Shown here piece after piece: positions 32,169 through 41,432 of a stretch of 64,000 bases of DNA. Made by a program: the position numbers and the translations under genes. Each line of letters begins with the position of its first letter. The first letter of the stretch is position 1. The stretch spans positions 180,152 to 244,151 of the forward strand of contig CAUYUJ010004980.1 in the NCBI GenBank assembly GCA_963575745.1. Direction: 5' to 3'. The DNA is from Prorocentrum cordatum. Lineage: Eukaryota > Sar > Dinophyceae > Prorocentrales > Prorocentraceae. The notes under the pieces were generated by a model. That model searched no databases. It was not told the DNA's origin and worked only from the letters and a program-made list of their open reading frames with translations.

Positions 32169-34279
32169 CTGCGATTGCGGGTTCAAACAGGTCCGTCGCC
32201 TCAGCGATCTCAATGACTTAGCGAAAGCCTCAGGCACCATGTTGCCTGCCAGCCTGACGACCTCCTTACCGTCGACGTGAAAGCGCTCAGTCTTAATCCA
32301 CCTCCCGTCTTCTGAAATGTTTGAGAGCCTGCAGTGAGCGCCGGTGAACACCACTGAAGTTGTTCCCCACTGGAAGTGCGGGTCTGACGTGTCTGAACAC
32401 CATCCATAGACTCTCTCTGTTCCAGATCAACATTGATTCTGAATTTATCCTGATCAGCAGAGTTTTCCCCTCTGAGCTGAGTCATCCCCTGTGCGTCGTC
32501 CTCCTCGTCGCTGTTGATGATCTGATCCTTGGGAGCCTGGACTGAAGTCTGCTTGGGGCCTTTGCGGTCCTGAACCTCCCCCTCAGCGTAGAGCTGCTTC
32601 CCTGGGCTGATTTTTAGCCACATCGGCACCTGATCGGACATGAAGATCACCAAATTCTGGATGTTGTCTCTGAATCCCTTAGCGTCAGCGACCATGTCTG
32701 AGAGGTCCTCCACGGAGTCGAAGCAGGCAAGCCTGACAGCCTGGTCGAAGCTGCACCATCCCTGAAGGGCGCGCTTCTCCTCCTCCTCCAAAGAAATGCT
32801 CAGGAGGCGCTGAGGCTTGTACAACCTGATGCCGTACGTTTCCTTAATGAAATCAGTTGTGTACTCAGCCATCTTCTCACTCTTCTGAATGGCCTTCTCA
32901 CGCTTCTCAATCTCCTCAAGGAGGGCCCTCTGACGACTCGGCAACCAACCTTCTGGGTTCCTCTGAGCTTCGAGACGCGTCTTCATCTGATCGGCCTGGT
33001 AGCAGTACTCTAAGTACAAGTCACCTTCATCGACATACTGACCTCCCTTACGCCAGCTCAAGAACGTCTTATGCACCTCATCAAACACTGGCATGAGGCT
33101 CCGCTTACCGGGCCCTTTCTTCTCAGCTGACCCACTTACGTGGCGCTCAATGGCCCTGACACCTTTGCCTGCCTGTCCTGACAGGCCCTGCTTCTTCTTC
33201 CGGCGGCTGAAGATGCCGCCTGACCTGCCCAGGCGTAGCTTCTTAATGGCTTTCTCCACCTTATCTTTCTGCTCATAGATCCTCACGAGCTGCCTCGTCT
33301 TGACGCCTTTCCCGAAGAGGGGCCTGATCTTCTTCCACTGGTCCTCAGTTGGCTCAGGGGCCTTTTCGCCTGACCCCTTCACGAAGCCTACAGCGATGAG
33401 CTGGTCCTCAATGTACTGAGCGGCCTTCTTCTTGTGACCAAGCATAGGGATCTTCTTATGGTCTTCTGGACTGAGGACCAGGCGGACTGCAGAGGGGAGC
33501 TCAAGGGCCTCGAAGTCCTTCTCCTTAGGAGGCCTGCCACCGCACCGTCCGTACATGGCGCCCAGCTGACCCGCTGACTTGCCCTTAAGTCCGTTCCTGC
33601 GAGCCTCCTCTAGCCTTTCGCCCTCGCCCTGCAGGCGTCCAGCGGCTGATCCTGAGTGACCGAACCCTCCTGAGTTGTCCAAGGCCCCTGTCCTGCCGAG
33701 CTCTCCGAAGTCCTTGCCCTGAGCGCCTGAATCGCCTCCGAGGTGGCCGTACTCGCCCCAGAGGCGTGAGGCCTGAGGCCGAGGACCAAGGAGCAAGCCC
33801 CTGAGCCTCGAGAGTTCCTGCTCCTGCTCCTGCTGCGCAGCCTCTCGTGCCTGAGCTGCCTCGGCCTCCGTGCCTGTCCCCTGGAGCCGCGCGACCTCAG
33901 CCGTGACCTGTGCCAACTGAGCTGACATTGAGCTGATCTTCCCTTCCAGAACACGCTTCTGGAGGCTGTCTGTCCTCCTCACCCTGCTCGGCCTGAGAGC
34001 CTCGGCGGCGGCCTCCCTGGCAGCTGGGTCTGCGGGCGCCGCGGGCGGCCTGCTCCTTCTCCTGGCCCTGCGCGGCGCAGCCTGCGTTTGCTCCTGAGCT
34101 GGAAGTCCTGCTGGAGCTGCCGAAGCCGCTGACGAAGCAGTTGCTGCTGAGTCGGGTGGGCGCGGCGGCTCTGAGTCCTGCTGAGTCGTCCGCACCTTCG
34201 GGGGACGACCTGGTCCACGCTTCGGCCTGGGCTCTTCCTTAGGCCTGAGTATGGCTCCTGGTCGCAAGAAGCGCCCCAT
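32169..34279 (-). CDS. Gene D exon 1: AT-hook, transposase-like N-terminal part
   Basis: I place the start at ATG 34,279 (MGRFLRPGAILRPKEE), not at the upstream edge of the frame, because a spliced-leader relic ends 22 bases before it. Residues 17-28 are an AT-hook (PKRGPGRPPK). Next come a Pro/Ala/Arg-rich segment, a coiled coil near residues 110-160 and basic segments. RSLMPVFDEVHKTFLSWR and EKRALQGWCSFDQAVRLACF follow. LVIFMSDQVPMWLK (about 543-556) is where an Asp-containing first strand of a DDE nuclease would fit. A frameshift near 32,410-32,419, at an AGAGAGAG run, moves the frame to one reading YGWCSDTSDPHFQWGTTSV, VFTGAHCRLSNISEDGRWIK and ERFHVDGKEVVRLAGNMV. That matches the family order and leads to the splice point. 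Transposase function is inferred; a complete DDE triad is not shown. Confidence 0.5.
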
Positions 34280-34301
34280 GACTTCAGAAGAGCCAGGCCC
34301 T

Positions 34302-34322
34302 CCTGAGCCAGGATGGCTACGG
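34302..34322 (-). other. Relic spliced leader 5' of gene D
   Basis: Minus strand reads CCGTAGCCATCC then TGGCTCAGG: 18 of 21 bases of the dinoflagellate spliced leader, differing at TT to CC and at one A to G near the end. It ends 22 bases before the ATG at 34,279. Confidence 0.75.
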
Positions 34323-34366
34323 AGGAGGATGGGGGGGGAGAAGAGGCGGGGCTGGACGTGCACGCT

Positions 34367-34520
34367 ACTCCACTGAGCAGCCCGACACGGGCTGAGATCG
34401 CGCTGGATACACGCGTGGAGGAACCTCTCCTGGGGCGCCGTCGTCTGAAGGCCGAGCACTGGAAAGACGCTGGACCACTGAAGCTCTCACCCGGACCATC
34501 CGTCTCACGAGGGTCTCACG
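34367..34520 (-). promoter_or_regulatory. 154-bp upstream repeat, copy 5' of gene D
   Basis: Almost identical to 37,243-37,396 at the same length. On the coding strand it contains GAGAGCTTCAGTGGTCCAGC then GTCTTTCCAGTGCTCGGCC. A shorter form is at 37,988-38,022 and 38,402-38,436. It lies 45 bp 5' of the relic leader. A promoter role is only suggested by position. Confidence 0.4.
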
Positions 34521-34545
34521 AGGGTGTCACGAGGGTCTCCTGATT

Positions 34546-35400
34546 CGTATTCTTTTTCTTTTCTTTTTATAAGATTATTCAGTATCCTTGTCCTATACGA
34601 TTCTTATTACAACCCCTATTGAAAAAATGCTTTTCCCGGCCGTCGTAGGGGGTGGCCCATCCCAGGGCATCGCCCCCTCCGCACCGTGGCGTTATCTTAG
34701 CACCCGCACCGTCAAATTTATTCCGTCCTCCGTAGGCACGGCCGCTCTGATGGAGGAAGTTTCAGGCGGGAGCCTTGTCTGTGAGTGAACTGTGAGGAAG
34801 TCTCAGGCGGGAGCCCCTCCCCATGGGGCCCGCACTTCAATTGGTAGTTAGTCCGAGGCGGGTCATCGGAGTACTGCAGCAGGCATAGCACTTGAGCACT
34901 CCTGACGCCTGAATATGGAGGAAGTCTCAGGCGGGAGCCTTGTCTGTGAGTGAATTGTGAGGAAGTCATGATGAGGGTGACGGCGAAGAGGATTCGTTTT
35001 CTTATTCTTTCCTGTTTATAATATTCTTCATTATCCTTGTCCTATACGATTCTGATTACAACCCCTATTGGAAAACATATTTTTCCCGGCCGTCGTTGGG
35101 GGTGGTCCATCCCAGGGCATCGCCCCCGCCGCACCGTGGCGTTATCTTAGCACCCGCACCGTCAAATTTATTCTGTCATCCGTAGGCACGGCCGTTCTTT
35201 GGGAGGAAGTCTCAGGCGGGAGCCGTGTGTGTGAGTGAACTGTGAGGAAGTCTCATGCGGGAGCCCCTCCCTATGGGGCCCGCACTTCATGGTGGTAGTT
35301 AATCCGAGGCTGGTCATCGGAGTATTCTAGCAGGCATAGCACTTGAATACTCCTGACGCATGAATTGGGAGGAAGTCTCAAGCGGGAGCCTTGTCTGACG
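34546..35400 (+). repeat. Tandem pair of ~430-bp diverged B blocks
   Basis: Two direct units (about 34,546-34,985 and 34,990-35,400). Each has ATCCTTGTCCTATACGATTC, ACAACCCCTATTG, CGGCCGTCGT.GGGGGTGG, CATCCCAGGGCATCGCCCCC, CCGTGGCGTTATCTTAGCAC, GTCAAATTTATTC, two 41-bp-spaced GGAAGTCTCAGGCGGGAGCC units and AGGCATAGCACTTGA. No gene. Confidence 0.85.
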
Positions 35401-35429
35401 CGCTGATTGTCTGAGGACTAATTGAGAAA

Positions 35430-36118
35430 ACAAAGGAAAAGCTGAGAAAAGCTGAGGAAAAGCTGAGACAAAGCTTAGAAAAGCTATGGAAGAGCTGAGA
35501 AAAGCTAAGGAAAAGTTGAGCAAAGCTAAGGAAAAGCTGAGAAAAGCTAAAGAAAAGCTAAAGAAAAGCTAAGGAAAAGCTGGGAAAAGCTAAGGAAAAG
35601 CTGGGAAAAGCTAAGGAAACTAAGGAAAAGCTCAAGAAAAGCTGAAAAAAAACTAAAGAAACGCTAAGGAAAAGGTAAAAAAAAACTAAGGGAAAGCAAA
35701 GAAAAGCTAAGGAAAAGCTGAGAAAAGCTGAAGAAAAGCTAAGGAAAAGGTGAGAAAAGCTGCAGAAAAAAACCATAGAAAAGCCACGAAAAACTTGAGC
35801 AAAGCTGAGGAAAAGCAAGAAAAGCTAAGGAAAAGCTACGGAAAAGCTAAGGAAAAGCTTAGAAAAGCAAAGGAACAGCTCTGAGAAAAGCTAAGGAATA
35901 GCTCAGAAAAGCTAAGGAAAAGCTAAGGAAAATGTGAGAAAAGCTAAGGAAAAGCAAAGAGAAAGTAAGGAAAAGCTGAGAAAAGCTAAGGAAAAGCTGA
36001 GAAAAAGAAAAGGAAAAGCTGAGAAATGTAAGGAAAAGCTGAGGAAAAGCTTAGGAAAATCTGGAAAAAAAAAGCCAAGGAAAAGCTCAGAAAAGCTCAG
36101 GAAAAGCTGAGAAAACGT
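35430..36118 (+). repeat. GAAAAGCTAAG array 4
   Basis: As array 1; lies 3' of gene C. Confidence 0.95.
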
Positions 36119-36127
36119 GACGCCTGA

Positions 36128-36300
36128 ATATGGAGGAAGTCTTAGGCGAGAGCTTTGTTTGTGAATGAATTGTGAGGAAGTGATGATGACGGTGATGGTA
36201 ATGACGATGACGCTGATGACTTGTGAATGAATTGTGAGGAAGTGATGATGACGGCGATGGTAATGACGATGACGCTGATGACTCTGACGCTGAGTAGCGC
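36128..36300 (+). repeat. TGATGATGACGGYGATGG duplication
   Basis: After a GGAAGTCTTAGGCGAGAGC motif, a ~62-bp unit (GTGAATGAATTGTGAGGAAG, then TGATGATGACGG and GATGACGCTGATGAC) occurs twice. Confidence 0.75.
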
Positions 36301-36446
36301 TGAGAGAGTCCTGAAACCGTATACAATTCCTGAAGCGGCCAAAACGTATACAATCCCTGAAGCGGCCAAAACGCGCTGAGAGAGTCTCTGAAGCCTGAAG
36401 CGGCCTGACAGGCTGAACTGACCGCAAAACTGACAGCCTGACGGAC

Positions 36447-36971
36447 TCACAGGCCTGACAGACTGAGCTCGACTTCCCTCCTCCTTTCCCCAACCCCCAT
36501 CCCGCTGACGAGCTCCTGAGCTGTCTCATGAGGGCTCAAGCCCTGAGTCATGAGGGCCCAGAGGAGGCCCCTGAAAGGCGCGGCGCCGGAAGGCCCGAGG
36601 CGGCTGAACAGCTGGCTCATCGTGGTTGGCTTGCGAAGCTGTCCCTGTGGCTGATCCCGGGGCGGCTCATCGTAGCTGCCGTTGTGGGAGTCCTCACTCT
36701 CCTGAGTCGTTTCCTGAGCCCCACTCCCTGTGCTCTGCGCAGGGCGTTTCTTGACTGACGCGGCCTCTTTGCTGATCTCCGCGGCAGGCCTCTTCCTCGG
36801 TGCTGTCTTGGCTGCAGGGCGTTTCTTGACTGACGCGGCCTCGTCCTCACTTGGGTATTTGTAGCGCCTGAGCTCCTCTTCCGTCATGGCGTCGAAGCCC
36901 TGAGGAACTCCGTGCCCGAAATAATCTGAAGACTCCGAAAACTCCTGCGGACATGGCGGGACTGAAGACAT
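36447..36971 (-). CDS. Gene C: small KRPAA-repeat protein
   Basis: 174 residues from ATG 36,971 (MSSVPPCPQEF). The first third is acidic with FDAMTEEELRRYKYPSEDE. Residues about 46-81 carry three basic KKRPA/RKRPA repeats (VKKRPAAKTAPRKRPAA, VKKRPAQ); KRPAA repeats are common in dinoflagellate predicted proteins and look like nuclear or nucleic-acid-binding tails. The C-terminal part (MSQLFSRLGPSGAAPFRGLL, GLSPHETAQELVSGMG) is mostly helical in appearance. No domain or function is recognised. The start is supported by a degenerate spliced-leader-like sequence 45 bases 5'. It could be a first exon, since a GTGAGT-like donor lies near the stop. Confidence 0.55.
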   Translation of the reverse strand: MSSVPPCPQEFSESSDYFGHGVPQGFDAMTEEELRRYKYPSEDEAASVKKRPAAKTAPRKRPAAEISKEAASVKKRPAQSTGSGAQETTQESEDSHNGSYDEPPRDQPQGQLRKPTTMSQLFSRLGPSGAAPFRGLLWALMTQGLSPHETAQELVSGMGVGERRREVELSLSGL

Positions 36972-37016
36972 TGCGGAACTGAAGCTTGCGTGAGAAGCTG
37001 AACACTCTCGAGCTCT

Positions 37017-37037
37017 TCTGAACCAAAACGCCTACTG
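37017..37037 (-). other. Degenerate spliced-leader-like relic 5' of gene C
   Basis: Minus strand reads CAGTAGGCGTTTTGG then TTCAGA, matching 15 of 21 leader bases including GTAG and TTTTGG. A rough binomial estimate gives about one such match by chance in a window of this size, so it is supported mainly by its place 45 bases before the ATG. Confidence 0.45.
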
Positions 37038-37242
37038 AAGCTCCCTGAAGCCCTTTAGGGTGCCTCGTGGATGCCTCCTGGACCGTCTTGGACTCTTATT
37101 GGGCCCTCTTATTGGGCTCTCTTATTCTTATTCTTTTTCTTGTGGTTATGCTTGCCCATTATTCGAGGAAGTCTCAGGCGGGGGCCCCTCCCTGTGGAGC
37201 CCGCACTTCATCGGAGTACTGTAGCAGGCATAGCACTTGAGC

Positions 37243-37396
37243 ACTCCACTGAGCAGCCAGACACGCGCTGAGAGCGCGCTGGATACACGCGTGGAGGAAC
37301 CTCTCCTGGGGCGCCGTCGTCTGAAGGCCGAGCACTGGAAAGACGCTGGACCACTGAAGCTCTCACCCGGACCATCCGTCTCACGAGGGTCTCACG
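37243..37396 (-). promoter_or_regulatory. 154-bp upstream repeat, copy 5' of gene C
   Basis: Pairs with 34,367-34,520. It lies about 205 bp 5' of the gene C relic and 3' of gene B. Confidence 0.4.
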
Positions 37397-37552
37397 AAGG
37401 ACACTGACTCCTCCTCCGCGTCCTAACGAAGAGCCTTTGTGAAGAGAGGAACATATAATGAATGATGGATGCTGAAAAGTTTGTGAGCTCAGCAATTCGG
37501 TTGAAAACTGCACGATAAGCTGAAAACTGAATAGCGCCTCAAAGCGGACGCC

Positions 37553-37888
37553 TCAACGCCGCGGCTTGTCTGGGAAACATTCTGAGCACAACTCCCGCCT
37601 CATCGCATGCTTCGAGGCTGACTTCAGCCTAGGGCAATTGGCTGAAGCGTGAACCATCGTGCGCTCACCGGTCGTGTGGAAGAGAGCCTCGACGTGACGT
37701 CCAAACTGATTCCTGAGCACTGCCCGTGGAGGATCGCTGACCGCCTCGCCCTTCTCCTCTGCCTGGACTTTCGAGGGGGGTGCTGACGACGCAACCCTGA
37801 CCCGCGCGCGGCAGCGCCACCCTGCGACGAAGCCGAAGACGGCGCAGGAAGCTGACCAAATCACAAAGAAGCTGAGGATATCTTCCAT
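37553..37888 (-). CDS. Gene B: small membrane protein with C-terminal Cys motif
   Basis: 111 residues from ATG 37,888 (MEDILSFF). Residues 6-24 form one hydrophobic helix (SFFVIWSASCAVFGFVAGW) followed by an Arg cluster, which suggests a membrane anchor with the rest in the cytosol. The C-terminal half has LRNQFGRHVEALFHTTGER, then HASANCPRLK and RELCSECF, a possible His/Cys metal site. RNQFGRHV resembles RNQWGQHLHG near the end of gene A. Function unknown. The 5' leader, about 60 bases, carries one near-perfect and three partial spliced-leader relics in tandem, so this looks like a recycled mRNA copy with an intact frame. Confidence 0.65.
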   Translation of the reverse strand: MEDILSFFVIWSASCAVFGFVAGWRCRARVRVASSAPPSKVQAEEKGEAVSDPPRAVLRNQFGRHVEALFHTTGERTMVHASANCPRLKSASKHAMRRELCSECFPDKPRR

Positions 37889-37906
37889 GAGCTGATCTCA
37901 ACAGAG

Positions 37907-37949
37907 CTAATGCCAACAGGCTTGAACCAACCGGCTTGAGCCCAGCAAG
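37907..37949 (-). other. Three partial spliced-leader relics in tandem
   Basis: Directly 3' of the main relic the minus strand reads CTTGCTGGGCTCAAG (37,949-37,935), CCGGTTGGTTCAAG (37,934-37,921) and CCTGTTGGCATTAG (37,920-37,907). Each resembles the last 14-15 leader bases (10/15, 10/14 and 9/14 matches), and similarity falls with distance from the full relic. Confidence 0.6.
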
Positions 37950-37970
37950 CTTGAGCCAAAATGGTTACGG
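37950..37970 (-). other. Spliced-leader relic 5' of gene B
   Basis: Minus strand reads CCGTAACCATTT then TGGCTCAAG, 20 of 21 bases of the conserved dinoflagellate leader (one G to A), preceded by G, which is an allowed first base. Confidence 0.9.
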
Positions 37971-37987
37971 CACCGAACAGCGAGGGT

Positions 37988-38022
37988 CGAGCACTGGAAA
38001 GACGCGTGGCCACTGAAGCTGT
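37988..38022 (-). promoter_or_regulatory. Short form of upstream repeat, 5' of gene B
   Basis: Plus strand GAGCACTGGAAAGACGC then GTGGCCACTGAAGCTGTC, the core of the 154-bp repeat, 17 bp 5' of the relic leader. Confidence 0.4.
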
Positions 38023-38069
38023 CTGACTCCTCCGCATGCGTTTCCTCGTTCTTTCAGGAGGGAGCCTTG

Positions 38070-38345
38070 TCTGGAATCCAAAGGCCTGAATATGGAGGAA
38101 GTCTCAGGCGGGAGCCTTGTCTGTGAGCGCGTCCTCCTCCGTGTCCTCCTCCTCCTCCTCCTCTTCCTCCTCCTCCTATTTCTCTTCCTCCAGCCCCGAT
38201 TTTTCCAATTAGATTTCTATTGCAACCCCTTTTGGAAAGATTGATATTTCGGCCGTCGCATGAGGTGGTCCATCCCAGGGCATCGCCCCCGCCCCGCACC
38301 GAGGCGTTATCTTAGCACCCGGCAGGACCAAAATAAATCCCCGAA
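38070..38345 (+). repeat. B block repeat, copy 2
   Basis: See 29,680-29,930. Confidence 0.85.
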
Positions 38346-38367
38346 CCAGAGTTTTAGTGGATCCGTG

Positions 38368-38440
38368 TAAATGGTTAACTACGGCACCGAACAGCGAGGG
38401 TCGAGCACTGGAAAGACGCGTGGCCACTGAAGCTGTCTGA
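38368..38440 (-). repeat. Orphan upstream repeat with partial leader
   Basis: Repeats 37,960-38,022 (CACCGAACAGCGAGGGTCGA, GAGCACTGGAAAGACGC). On the minus strand its leader portion reads GCCGTAG, then TTAACCATTT, and stops. No ORF follows. Confidence 0.6.
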
Positions 38441-38469
38441 CTCCTCCGCATGCGTTTCCTTATTCTTTT

Positions 38470-38770
38470 AGGAGGGAGCCTTGTCTGGAATCCTGAGGCC
38501 TGAATATGGAGGAAGTCTCAGGCGGGAGCCTTGTCTGTGAGCGCGTCCTCCTCCTCTTCCTCCTCCTCCTCCTCTTCCTCCTCCTCCTCCTCCTCCTCCT
38601 TCTCTTCCTCCAGCCCCGATTTTTCCAATGAGATTTGGATTGCAACCCCTTTTGGAAAAATTGATTTTTTCGGCCGTCGTAGGAGGTTGGCCCATCCCAG
38701 GGCATCGCCCCCGCCCCGCACCGAGGCGTTATCTTAGCACCCGGACGGACCCAAAATAAATCCCCGAGCC
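38470..38770 (+). repeat. B block repeat, copy 3
   Basis: See 29,680-29,930; the (TCC)n portion is longer here. Confidence 0.85.
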
Positions 38771-38794
38771 AGAGTATGAGTGGATCAGTGTGAA

Positions 38795-39645
38795 ATTTGA
38801 GAAAAGCTCAGGAAAAGCAAAGACAAGCAAAAGAAAAGCTGAGAAAAGCTAAGGAAAAGCTGAGAAAAGCTAAGGAGCAGCTAAGGAAAAACTAAGAAAA
38901 GCTAAGAAAAGCTCATAAAAGCAAATGAAAAGGTAAGGAAAAGCTGGTAAAAGCTAAAGAAAAGCTGAGAAAAGCTAAGGAAAAGCTGAGAAAAGCTAAA
39001 GAGCATCTAAGGAACAGCTGGGGAAAAGCTGATAAAAGCTGATAAAAGCTAAGGAAAAGCTAAAGAAAAGCTGAAAAAAACTAAGGAAAATCTGAGGAAA
39101 GCTAAGGAAAAGCTGAGAGCAGCGAAGGAAACTAAGGAAAAGCTAAGAAAAGCTAAGGAACAGCTAAGGAAAAACTATGGAAAAGCTGATAAAAAGCTGA
39201 TAAAAGCTAAGGAAAAGCTAAAGAAAAGCTGAGAAAAGCTAAGGAAAAGCTAAGGAAAGCCAAGGAAAAGCTGAGAACAGCGAAGGAAAAGCAAAGGAAA
39301 AGCTTAGAAAAAATTGAGGAAAGCTCAGAAAAGCTCAGGAAAAGCAAAGAAAAGCTTTAGAAAAGCTGAGAAAAGCTAAGGAAAAGCTCAGAAAAGCTAA
39401 GGAACAGCTAAGAAAAGCTGAGGAAAAAGCTGATAAAAGCAAAGGAAAGGTAAGGAAAAGCTGGGAAAAAGCTAAGGAAACGCTGAGAAAGGCTAAGGAA
39501 AAGTTGAGACAAGCTAAGGATCAGCTAAGGAAAAGCTAAGAAAAGCTGAGGAAAAGCTGATACAAGCTAAAGAAAAGCTGAGAAAAGCTAAGGAAAAGCT
39601 GCGAAAAGCTAAAGAAAAGCTGAGAAAAGCTCAGGAAAAGCTGAG
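38795..39645 (+). repeat. GAAAAGCTAAG array 5
   Basis: As array 1. Confidence 0.95.
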
Positions 39646-39815
39646 ATGTCCTGGGTTCGCGTCGGGGCCTGTCGCTCCTTGCGGAACAATAATTAGGCCC
39701 ACCCCTTGTTCCGTCTACGCAAAAAATGCACCCCAGCCCCTCCCCCCAGTCGCCCGCCCGAGCGCGGCTGCGGAATCGCGCGGCAGCGCCACTGAATGCG
39801 ACGCAACTCAATCAT
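39635..39815 (+). repeat. Partial third copy of long direct repeat
   Basis: Shares the GAGATGTCCTGGGTTCGCG, GGAACAATAATTAGGCCC and CGGAATCGCGCGGCAGCGCC part of the long repeat; followed by three GAGAAGGCGA.C.CTGAGAACAGCTGA units to 39,960. Confidence 0.8.
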
Positions 39816-39957
39816 AGCTGACATAGCTGAGAAGGCGAGCTCTGAGAACAGCTGACGCAGTTGAGAAGGCGAGCTCTGAGAACAGCTGACATAGCTGAGA
39901 AGGCGAACAATCGGTGCCTGGGTCGCTGACATGGCTGAGAAGGCGAGCGCTGAGAAC

Positions 39958-40464
39958 AGCTGATGTCTCTCCTCGTTTGGATGTATTATGGATGGGCTGG
40001 TGGGGATCACGCAAAGCCTGAGAATTTGCTGAGATGTCCTAGGTGCGCGTCGGGGCCTTTCGCTCCTTGCGAAACAATAATTAGCCCCACCCCCCCCCGT
40101 TGCGCCCACGCAGAAATTGCGCCCCAGCCCCTCCCCCAGGTCGCCCGCCCGAGCGCGGTGGCACCACTGAATGCGACGCACCGAAAGAGAGCAAGGCGAT
40201 GTGTTTCTGAGCGACGCCTGCGCACGGCGCCTGATCTCTTAAAGCGTCAGCGAGCGCTGACAGCCCTGGCGTCGACGTGACGCCCCGGCGCTGAAAGCCC
40301 TGGCGCTGAAGGGAGCGGTCTCGTTCAAAACGCGAGCACTGAAAGCCCCCTGAAAAAATTGGAGCCGCGCTGGAACTGAAGGCGGGGAGACAGGCTAACA
40401 AGCTAACACCATCTGCCTGACAGGCTAAGCTCGCCCCCCCCTCCCTGCCGCCCCCTTCCCCAAG
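39958..40464 (+). repeat. Long direct repeat, right copy (~0.5 kb)
   Basis: Pairs with 26,443-27,006; the interval between them is about 12.95 kb. Confidence 0.9.
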
Positions 40465-41330
40465 GAAAAGCTTAGGAAAGGCTGAGAAAAGCTCGGAAAA
40501 GCTAAGGAAAAGCTTAGAAAAGCGCAGGAAAAGCTAAGGAAAAGCTTAGGAAAGGCTAAGGAAAAGGTAAGGAAAAAATAAGAAAAAGTATGGAAAAGCT
40601 GAACAAAGCTAGAGAAAAGCTGAGAAAAAGCTAAGGAAAAGCTGAGAAAAGCTAAGGAAAAGCTAAGAAAGCTTAGGAAAAGCTAAAGAAAAGCTAAGGA
40701 AAAGCTAAGGAAAAGGTAGGGAAGAGCTGAATAAAGGTAAGGAAAAGCTGAGGACAGCTAAGGAAAAGCTGAGAAAAGCTGAGGAAAAGCTGAGAAAAGC
40801 TAAGGAAAAGCTGAGAAAAGCTAAGGAAAAGCTAAGAAAAGCTTAGGAAAAGCTAAGAAAAGCTAAGGAAAAGCTAAGGAAAAGCTTAGAAAAAGGTATG
40901 GAAGAGCTGAATAAAGCGAAGGAAAAGCTGAGGACAGCTAAGGAAAAGCTGAGAAAAGCTGAGGAAAAGCTGAGAAAAGCTAAGGAAAAGCTAAGAAAAG
41001 CTAAAGAAAAGCTAAGAAAAGCTAAGGAAAAGCTAAGAAAAGCTAAGGAAAAGCTGAGAAAAGGGAAAGCTAAGGAAAAGCTAAGGACAAGCTGAGAAAA
41101 GCTAAGGAAAGGCTGAGAAAAGCTCAGGAAAGTTTAGAAAAGGTGAAGAAAAAGCTGAGAAAAGCTAAAGAAAAGCTCAGGAAAAGCTGAGAAAAGCTTA
41201 GGAAAAGCTGAGAAAAGCTAAGGGGAAGCTAAGGAAAAGCTAAGGAAACGCTGAGAAAAGCTAAGGAAAAGCTGAGAAAAGCCAAGGAAAAGCTGAAAAA
41301 GAGCTGAGGAAAACTAAAGAAAGGCTCAGA
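40465..41330 (+). repeat. GAAAAGCTAAG array 6
   Basis: As array 1; a 21-bp unit lets the plus strand read KEKLRKA repeats, which is not evidence for a gene. Confidence 0.95.
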
Positions 41331-41432
41331 ATAGGAAAGGGCAAGGAATTGCACGGAGGAGGAGAGGGGGGGGGAGGAGAGGGCCCCCTACTCCGCAGTC
41401 CTGGCCCCCAGCCCTCAGTCCTGAGGAACGGC

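Noticed and set aside
34280-34459. Upstream extension of gene D by 60 codons
   Set aside because: It would run through the leader relic and part of the 154-bp upstream repeat, so it is more likely non-coding.
40898-41095. 65-codon plus frame reading KEKLRKA repeats like a coiled coil
   Set aside because: It is the 21-bp GAAAAGCT repeat read in frame, opposite to the direction of all genes in the cluster.
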